Shown: positions 1-6,100 of the stretch, piece by piece
How the letters are laid out: each line of letters begins with the position of its first letter
How positions within the stretch are numbered: the stretch's first letter is position 1
Source: an uncultured Fusibacter sp.
GTDB lineage: Bacteria > Bacillota > Clostridia > Peptostreptococcales > Acidaminobacteraceae
Direction of reading: 5' to 3'
Length of the DNA: 7,016 nt
Assembly (NCBI GenBank): GCA_937958285.1
Contig: CALFXQ010000300.1
Coordinates: 1 to 7,016, forward strand
Made by a program: the position numbers and the translations under genes
Notes under the pieces: generated by a model
Seen by the model: the letters and a program-made list of their open reading frames with translations, nothing else
Told to the model about the DNA's origin: nothing
The model's database searches: none

Positions 1-647
1 TTGGCCTGATCAAAGGCAATGTGCTTTTGCAAATATGCTAGTCTTTCAGTTAAAAGACGCGCTACTTCAGCCTTGTCATCCGCTTTAACTGCTGCAACCA
101 GTGCTTCGTGCATGGCTTTTGCCACTTCTTTGTCCATGCCATATTCTGCACGAAGTACATCAATATCTGTGCGAATCGCTTCTCTGTTTTCTTTGAAGGT
201 TTCACGCGCTGCCATAATCAGTGCTTTTGCTTCCTCTTTTGTGATTTTCCCCGACAAGACATCGGCTTTAATCGCTTCAATCATTGCTGTTCTCTCTGCA
301 GCGCGGGTTGTGTGAATCTGCTCTTTAATTGCCTCTAGACTTTCGTGAACCGCATCGTGATTTTTCCACGCCAAGGTGTAATCACCCATCAAAGTTGGCG
401 CATACTTTGTGATAATGCCACTCATATATGTGCGGTGTTGAGCTTTTTTCTCTTCCCTTTGCTCAGGATTCAATTTTTCTTTCTTTTGAGGCATTTCACC
501 TGCCAATTTATTCTTCTGCATTTCGAGTCTTGCCTGAGGTGGATTTTGCAATTTTTCTGGTGCACCGAGAGGTACTTTTGTATCTGCGAACTGAATTGTA
601 CTTGTTGCTAAGACCCCAATAACCAATAGAGATACTAACTTTTTCAT
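1..647 (-). CDS. Secreted helix-rich charged protein, partial (C-terminus off the left edge)
   Basis: An open frame reads leftwards from ATG at 645-647 to the window edge, 215 codons with no stop, so the C-terminus is missing. The start is supported by AAAGGAG (654-660) seven bases upstream. The first ~20 residues (MKKLVSLLVIGVLATSTIQFA) look like a Sec signal peptide: KK, a hydrophobic core, then possible cleavage after A14 or A21. No lipobox cysteine is seen, so the product is probably released or cell-wall associated. The mature part is rich in Lys, Glu, Ala and Gln and looks almost entirely helical: a Pro/Gln/Lys-rich linker (about 24-58), LNPEQR at 59-64, then long amphipathic helices including GKITKEEAKAL (133-143). 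It has no Cys. I do not recognise a family with certainty. The LNPEQR segment and charged helices recall CpxP/Spy-type LTxxQ proteins, but that is an inference. It is divergent from a two-component system that may control it. Confidence 0.85.
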   Translation of the reverse strand, partial: MKKLVSLLVIGVLATSTIQFADTKVPLGAPEKLQNPPQARLEMQKNKLAGEMPQKKEKLNPEQREEKKAQHRTYMSGIITKYAPTLMGDYTLAWKNHDAVHESLEAIKEQIHTTRAAERTAMIEAIKADVLSGKITKEEAKALIMAARETFKENREAIRTDIDVLRAEYGMDKEVAKAMHEALVAAVKADDKAEVARLLTERLAYLQKHIAFDQA

Positions 648-680
648 ATAGCGCTCCTTTCATTCAAACGATTATTTCCG

Positions 681-712
681 CCAGTGTGAGAGGAGTGTAT
701 CTCCTTCTCTGG
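681..712 (-). promoter_or_regulatory. 5'-UTR hairpin of the secreted-protein mRNA
   Basis: AGGAG (691-695) pairs with CTCCT (701-705) around a 5-base loop (696-700). GAG (688-690) pairs with CTC (707-709) across a one-base bulge at 706, and CCA/TGG (681-683/710-712) could extend the stem. The promoter at 717-746 would start transcription near 709-711, so the hairpin would sit at the extreme 5' end of the mRNA. It contains an AAGGAG on the transcript that is not followed by a start codon; the real ribosome site (654-660) lies outside it. It could be an mRNA-stabilising 5' stem or a decoy ribosome site. Structure was judged by eye only. Confidence 0.4.
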
Positions 713-716
713 TTAC

Positions 717-746
717 ATTATAGCCCTTGCTCCATTGGCATTTCAA
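717..746 (-). promoter_or_regulatory. Sigma-70/sigma-A type promoter of the secreted-protein gene
   Basis: On the minus strand, TTGAAA (741-746) is followed by an 18-base spacer and a perfect TATAAT (717-722). The expected transcription start is near 709-711, giving an untranslated leader of about 63 bases before the ATG at 647. The direct repeats at 756-773 lie just upstream of the -35 element, where an activator of the OmpR/PhoB type would bind. Confidence 0.75.
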
Positions 747-755
747 ACGACAACA

Positions 756-773
756 TGTGGCAAAATTGTGGCA
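756..773. promoter_or_regulatory. Candidate response-regulator operator: TGTGGCA direct repeats
   Basis: Two identical 7-mers TGTGGCA (756-762 and 767-773; TGCCACA on the minus strand) are separated by 4 bases, so they repeat every 11 bp, one helical turn. This is the standard geometry of sites bound by tandem dimers of OmpR/PhoB-family regulators, and such a regulator is encoded next door. The repeats are centred about 50 and 60 bp upstream of the expected start of the minus-strand transcript and about 70 bp upstream of the plus-strand one. A degenerate third copy, ATTGGCA (734-740), lies two turns further on, inside the -35/-10 spacer. Caution: TGTGGCA also occurs singly several times inside the adhesin gene, so only the pairing and position carry weight. 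Confidence 0.5.
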
Positions 774-795
774 GTTTTTAAGAAATCCATAGCGA

Positions 796-826
796 CTGTC
801 TTTTTTTATCTATAAAAGGGTATACT
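796..826 (+). promoter_or_regulatory. Putative promoter of the two-component operon
   Basis: TATACT (821-826) matches the -10 consensus at five of six positions and lies 32 bases before the regulator ATG. No good -35 is seen: the best is CTGTCT (796-801) at a long 19-base spacing. A weak -35 fits a promoter that needs an activator or has low basal activity, but the assignment is by eye. Confidence 0.45.
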
Positions 827-858
827 AAAATTATCCCAATGATTAAAAGGAGACCACC

Positions 859-1587
859 ATGCTTCATGACAACACACAAAAAAGGCGGATTTATGTCGCA
901 GATGACGAAAGAAATATTCGAGAACTTATAAAGAGCTTTCTCGTTAGCAGCGGATATGGTGTTGATACTTTTGAGACTGGCGACTTGCTTTATCAAGCCT
1001 TTCTACACGAAGCCTCCGATTTAATTATCCTCGATGTCAATATGCCTGGAACTGATGGATTCACCCTATGCGAGCGCATACGAAGTCAGTCGAATGTGCC
1101 GATTATTATCGTTTCTGCAAGAGATTCAGAATTCGATCGCATTACGGGCATCAGCCTTGGCAGCGATGACTATCTGGTTAAACCCTTCTCACCCTCTGAG
1201 CTCGTCGCCCGTGTTAATGGGATTTTTAGACGCATAAACCTCATTCAAAATTCAATTGACTTGGGCAAACAACCCCAAGAAGATTATGTATTCGGCGATT
1301 TAGCCATAGATGAAAAACTACGCGTTGCAAAGCACGATGGCCTGCCCATAGATCTTTCCCCCACAGAATACGACTTTCTAAAGTATCTCGTTGCCCATAA
1401 AGACCGAGCTGTTTCTAGAGACGAGCTGCTCAAAGAGGTGTGGCAATACGATTTCGATGTCGATACACGCGCCACCGACGATGTGGTTAAGCGCTTAAGA
1501 AAGAAAATTGCCCACACAAATGTGCGCATTGGAGCAGTATGGGGCTTTGGCTTTAAACTAGAAATTCAGGAGATCCAAACCCAATGA
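859..1587 (+). CDS. OmpR-family DNA-binding response regulator
   Basis: 242 residues, the usual length of the family. The start ATG follows AAGGAG (847-852) by six bases. The receiver domain (about 9-126) has the acidic pair D15/D16, phosphoacceptor D59 in LIILDVNMPGTDGF, the switch residue S86 in IIIVSA, Y105 and the invariant K108 in YLVKPF. After a linker (127-143), the winged-helix output domain (about 144-236) shows the LSPTEYDFLKYL segment (166-177), SRDELLKEVW (186-195), a recognition helix around 203-217 (TRATDDVVKRLRKKI) and the wing hairpin VWGFGFKL. All residues needed for phosphorylation are present. It should be cytoplasmic, phosphorylated by the kinase encoded immediately downstream, and bind direct repeats about 11 bp apart; a matching pair lies upstream at 756-773. 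Its target genes are not shown by the sequence; the divergent secreted-protein gene is the best candidate. Confidence 0.95.
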   Translation: MLHDNTQKRRIYVADDERNIRELIKSFLVSSGYGVDTFETGDLLYQAFLHEASDLIILDVNMPGTDGFTLCERIRSQSNVPIIIVSARDSEFDRITGISLGSDDYLVKPFSPSELVARVNGIFRRINLIQNSIDLGKQPQEDYVFGDLAIDEKLRVAKHDGLPIDLSPTEYDFLKYLVAHKDRAVSRDELLKEVWQYDFDVDTRATDDVVKRLRKKIAHTNVRIGAVWGFGFKLEIQEIQTQ

Positions 1588-3053
1588 AAAGACAGCCATC
1601 CATTCTTAGAAAAATACTTGTGCCTTACCTTCTGCTAATTATTGGCATCCCCCTTGTCGTGTTGATTTTAGCGAATTTAAGCCTGAGGGCTTATGCATTT
1701 AATGCCGCTAAATCACAGATTTCTGGGACTTTCGATGCAGTGCGCGTCTTAATTAGAGACCAACTAAATGCACTGGATGCAAACGCAGGTACACCCAATA
1801 CCCAAGAGGAAGACTCAACGCTCTTAACACCTGAGCAAAGGCGCATGAATGCTACCTTGAGGGGGCTTTCGAACGCCCTGAGAGTCATTCGTCAAACCTC
1901 GCAGGTTGAGCTGGTGGTCCTCCAAGATAACGGCAGGTGGATTTTGCCAAAAGCACTAGAGGACTCACCTGTGCCAGCACTGCTCTTAGATCGCATATCA
2001 AATGATCAAATTCAAAAAATAGGCAAGTACGATACCGTAGCGCCAATACTTGAACGCTCTGGCAATATGCGATATCTCGTATCTGCTTATAGGTTGCCGC
2101 AACAAGAAGGTTCTACGAATCCGAGTATAAAGCTCTATATGATTGCCAGCTTAAATGCCATGGATCAGTTTATTCTGAGACTCAACCGCATTTTCTTAAT
2201 TTCCATTATGGCTGCAGTGGTTATTGGCACAATCGCCTCTTATTACGTTTCAAAGAGCCTTGCACGCCCTATTCAAACTGCTTCAAGACACGCCCACGCC
2301 ATAAGAAAGGGCAATTACGTGCGCATCGATGAAAATGCGAGCGCCCAAGAAATCACAGACCTGTACGAGAGCCTAAACACCATGAGCGCTGCCCTTGAAA
2401 GTAGTGAAACCGAGCAAAGTGCATATTTCCAAAATCTTTCTCACGATCTTAGAACGCCACTGATGTCTATCCAAGGCTACGCCGAAGGGATTCGAACAGG
2501 CGTACTCTCTGATTACCTCGGTGCGGCAAAGATTATTTCCGAAGAAAGCATTCGCCTTAAACAGCTTGTAGATCAATTATTAACCCTATCGCGACTAGAG
2601 ACAAGCTTTCATCCTCCAAAGCGCGAGTCCATCGAACTTAAACTCTTTTTAGATAGTGCGCTCGGTCGTTTACATCAAAGTGCCCAAGATAAGAAAGTGA
2701 ATATGATTCTAAATTGCCCAGACCACCTTACTGTTATTAGCGATGAAGGCCTACTTGAGGCTATCGTTACAAACCTATGCGCCAATGGTATTCGATATGC
2801 CCGTCAAATGGTCATGGTCGACGTAGCGCAAGTTGCAGATCAGTTTAGAATTTCAGTACAGGATGATGGTCCAGGCATTGCACCAGAAGTAGCAGAACAT
2901 CTCTTTGAACGCTTTAACAAAGGCAAAGATGGTCAACAAGGTCTCGGTCTTGCCATTGTGAAAGCCGCTGTCGATAAGCTCGGTGGTAGTATTCATGTTA
3001 AGCAAACTCGCTTTGGAACAATCTTTGAAATCACAAATTTGTCCTCCATTTAA
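1584..3053 (+). CDS. Membrane sensor histidine kinase
   Basis: 489 residues. The ATG overlaps the regulator's stop codon (ATGA, 1584-1587), with AGGAG at 1568-1572, so the two are translationally coupled. Order of parts: a membrane helix at about 10-32; an extracytoplasmic domain of about 165 residues (35-200) with a polar, acidic stretch (63-88, including LTPEQRR) and a mixed alpha/beta part (about 100-195) that could be a Cache/PAS-like sensor; a second helix at about 203-222; a HAMP linker (223-276); the dimerisation domain with phosphoacceptor H287 in LSHDLRTPL; and the ATPase domain with N-box N397/N401, DDGPG (427-431), FERF (441-444) and GLGLAIV (453-459). N401 is followed by Gly instead of the common Ala; otherwise the motifs are intact and it should be active. 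The sensed signal is unknown. No cysteine is present in the sensor domain. Confidence 0.95.
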   Translation: MKRQPSILRKILVPYLLLIIGIPLVVLILANLSLRAYAFNAAKSQISGTFDAVRVLIRDQLNALDANAGTPNTQEEDSTLLTPEQRRMNATLRGLSNALRVIRQTSQVELVVLQDNGRWILPKALEDSPVPALLLDRISNDQIQKIGKYDTVAPILERSGNMRYLVSAYRLPQQEGSTNPSIKLYMIASLNAMDQFILRLNRIFLISIMAAVVIGTIASYYVSKSLARPIQTASRHAHAIRKGNYVRIDENASAQEITDLYESLNTMSAALESSETEQSAYFQNLSHDLRTPLMSIQGYAEGIRTGVLSDYLGAAKIISEESIRLKQLVDQLLTLSRLETSFHPPKRESIELKLFLDSALGRLHQSAQDKKVNMILNCPDHLTVISDEGLLEAIVTNLCANGIRYARQMVMVDVAQVADQFRISVQDDGPGIAPEVAEHLFERFNKGKDGQQGLGLAIVKAAVDKLGGSIHVKQTRFGTIFEITNLSSI

Positions 3054-3059
3054 AGAAAG

Positions 3060-3103
3060 AAAGCAAGCCTAACACGCAAATTATGCTGTGAGGCTTGCTT
3101 TTT
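3060..3103. terminator. Bidirectional intrinsic terminator between convergent genes
   Basis: AAAGCAAGCCT (3060-3070) is the exact reverse complement of AGGCTTGCTTT (3091-3101), an 11-bp stem. The interior can pair further (CAC/GTG and GCA/TGC around AATTA). On the plus strand the stem runs into five T (3099-3103), ending the kinase transcript seven bases after its stop. On the minus strand it runs into a TTTCTTTCTTT tract, so it could also end the adhesin transcript. Confidence 0.85.
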
Positions 3104-3135
3104 ATAATTCATTAGACAGTTAATTAAGCATTAGT

Positions 3136-6100
3136 TTAGACGTGTCTCTTTAAGTATGCACCAATGGCGATTAACATGATTCCCACTAAATAGTATAAAT
3201 AGTGAGGTGCTTCTCCTGTTTGTGGCAGTTCCCCACTAACGGGTATTTCCAACCCACCAAGTGGCACTTCTACATCAAACTCAAGAAGTACTTCTTCATC
3301 GCCATTTGGACCAGATACTACCAGCGTCACTTGATCTTGCCCCACAAAGCCAGGTTCAGGCGTATACTCTACTTTGCCCCCAGGAAGAATGTTAATGGAA
3401 CCATTTTTTGGAGATTCTTTTATCTCTACAGCGCCTCCAAGTGGCACCTCAACAGCGACAACAATAGGTGTATCGATCACTACTTTTTCTGGCTGTGTTG
3501 TGACAGGTGTACCTACCGTCTCAATAGAACTGACTGAGGTCACAACAGTATTTGCTGCTGTCGCAACCGTAGCAGAGGTTCCAACAGTTATAGTAACTGC
3601 TGCCGTAGGAGTAGTGGTTTGTGTTTGAACACTGATGGTTGGATTACTTGTGGCTGGATCACTTGTGGGTGGATTACTTGTGGTTGGAACAATAATAATT
3701 GTCTCGGGCACTTCAACAGTGGTCAAAGTTGTCGGAGCAACTGTGGTTGTGGTTGGCAGCGCTGTGGTTGTGGTTGGCAATATGGTGGTTGTCGTTTGTA
3801 ATGCTGTTGTGGTTTCTTCAGCCACAAAAACCGTTGTAGGCTGGGTAGATGAGGTTACAGGTACCGTTGTAGGCGGCTGGATTGGAACCGTAGACTTCAC
3901 ATTCACTTTACTGATTGTAATTTCAACGCCTGAATTCTGATCGATCACATACGTGCTGATTTGTGAGTCTTTTACGTAGCCCGTTGGTGCAGTAGCTTCT
4001 CTCAATTGATACGTTCCAAATGCTAGATTATTAAACTCCGCAAGCCCCATATCATTCGTCATTTTTGTGAGAAGGATATCTCCCGCTTGGTTAAGAAGCT
4101 CAAAGATGGCCCCAGCAAGCTTTATATTGGGATCTATAGAGTCTTGTTTAGTCAGCCTAATTGTCCTTAACGGTTGATTGTCTAGGGGAATCTCCTGGAT
4201 CTGATCTACTGTTATCGTGACATAAATGGGTGTCTCGCTACGAATGTAACCGGATTTTGCAGATGTTTCAGTGAGAACATAGGCTCCCGGAACAAGGCCA
4301 TTTATTATTAGCTCGCCCTGTTCATTTGTTATGCCAGATGTAATGATTTGACCCGCCAAGGTCTTTAACTCATAATGTGTACTGTCAAGTAGCTGATGAG
4401 AAAGCGCATCGCGTTTGATGACCTTCAGACCTCCCACAGGCACTTTTTCATTTTCTACTGATTTTTGAACAACCTCACCTTGAGATACAATATGGAAAAG
4501 TGTTTCTGCATGCGATAGCATATACCCAGCCGGCGCAGAAGTCTCCTTGAGCAGATATGTGCCCATCTCAAGTCCTTCAGCAGTAGCTATACCAATATTA
4601 TTTGTCGTGAGATTTCCAATGAATACATCCTGATTGTTTACGCGCTTGTATAGCCCAAAGACAGCACCTTGTAGTTTAATCTGCTCATTGCCTTTTTCGT
4701 GCTTAGTGAGCTGTAAGCTTCCGCGTATTTTGGCGTTAACAATGGTGAATATGCCGTTTGTGGCATCGCCAAGTGGCTTTGCATAGACGAGCTGACCATC
4801 TTCTGTGATAGAAGCCAATAGCTCTGTGGCACTTAAACGGTATCCAGATACAGGCGTGGTTTCTCGCACGATATAGTTACCGTAAGGAACGGCATTAAAT
4901 TGAACGATGCCCTCGCTATTACTCGTCGCCGACATAATAGCAGTAGGATTACCCAGCTTAAATAGACCAAATGCAACACCTTGTTGTGGCAAGGGTTGGA
5001 AAACATCCGATATGGCTACATTCGTGTTTCCCGCTTCGATCGCATCAAAGGCTGTATACTCGCCACTCTTTTTAAAGGTAATGCTTCCCTTAAAGGATAG
5101 GTTTGTCACATCGACGGTCTTAGTTCGGGTATTCGTATTGTAGCCTGCACTATTATCTGTTTTTGAAAGTGTCACCTCAATGGGTGCGGCATTCAAATGA
5201 TAACCCGCAGGTGCGCTTACTTCTCTCAAGTAGTAGGTTCTAAAAGACAGATTCTTAAATTCTAGCTGGCCTTGATTAGTTGTGTATGTAGCACCTTCAC
5301 CACCAATCACGCGCTTTTGACCATTGAGCATATAGTAAAGTTCGAATACAGCTTCTCCGGTGTTAACAAGCATAAGGGTATCTTGGTCTTTTTTTAGAAT
5401 GCGCAAATTCCCCTTCTGTGTATCTGTCGAGCCACTCACAAAAGCATATTGGTTTGCATTTAATTGTGAAGTGGTCACCGTCTTTTCAAAAGCACTTGCT
5501 CCAGAAAATTTAACCGTATTGTTTATTGTCCCTGAAGTAGATACAACCACCGTTTTGTACGTAATGAGGTGTTTTGCACCAATTGACCCATTAAATGCAA
5601 TTACCAACTTTGTTTGTTGACCCGTTGTGGGATTTATGGCAGGTACACTTTCGATTGTCTTTTGATAGTCCACGCCTTCAACTAACTCTACCTGTGCCGT
5701 GCCATTGTATTTGTATACTTTGAGACTGTTGTTGAGATAAACATGCCCCGTGCTCATTGTATCTTCAATGACCGGTGCATCGATCACACTTAGACTTTCA
5801 TTCAGCCCAATACTCCACAAAATTTCGTCGTCGAGATATACATTTTGTCCTGTCACTTGCGCAGAAGTCTTATTTAAAAACTGACTAAATACCGACCAAG
5901 ATACAGAAGCTGAATATTCCATAGAACGGCCTTCGTGGTTAATAGTCGCTGTATTCGCATATGTGTTACGCGACAAGCTTGGCACATGGGTCACATAAAC
6001 GAGTGCATAGCGCTTATTAAATACAAAGTCATCTGCAAAAGTGACCTGCAATTGAGACGGTGATTGGTCACTGTATGTGACCACGTATTTACTCGGGTCT

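Larger units (their letters stand above)
3472..3894 (-). other. Thr/Pro-rich stalk of the adhesin
   Basis: Residues about 1030-1170 are dominated by Thr, Ser, Val, Pro and Ala with almost no charged residues. Such low-complexity segments usually span the peptidoglycan and are often O-glycosylated in Gram-positive surface proteins. The stretch contains two short in-frame tandem repeat tracts, listed separately. Its composition causes the G/T-rich plus strand here and several long spurious open frames on that strand. Confidence 0.85.

Noticed and set aside
19..622. Plus-strand open frames opposite the secreted-protein gene (19-315, 108-338, 345-611, 428-622)
   Set aside because: The minus-strand frame has a ribosome site, promoter and signal peptide. 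The plus-strand frames give Cys/Phe/Ser-rich products typical of antisense reading.
778..996. Minus-strand 72-codon frame overlapping the start of the response regulator
   Set aside because: It overlaps the conserved receiver domain and the regulator's ribosome site and promoter, and has no convincing ribosome site of its own.
3108..3135. AT-rich segment with TTAATTAA after the terminator, considered as a regulatory or attachment site
   Set aside because: The palindrome is short and unsurprising in AT-rich spacer. No paired copy or adjacent recombinase gene is visible.
3221..3227. Single TGTGGCA copies inside the adhesin gene (also near 4758, 4824 and 4984), considered as further regulator sites
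   Set aside because: They are isolated, inside coding sequence, not paired at 11 bp, and the one at 3221 is part of the LPQTG codons.
3641..3805. Short repeats considered as a CRISPR array
   Set aside because: The units abut without spacers, have periods of 15 and 21 bp, and encode in-frame Thr/Pro repeats of the adhesin.
3202..3940. Several plus-strand open frames across the adhesin stalk (for example 3374-3628 and 3635-3940), some with low-complexity Gly/Val-rich products
   Set aside because: They are antisense shadows of the Thr/Pro-rich coding repeats. They have no ribosome sites and no recognisable domains, and they overlap a well-supported gene.
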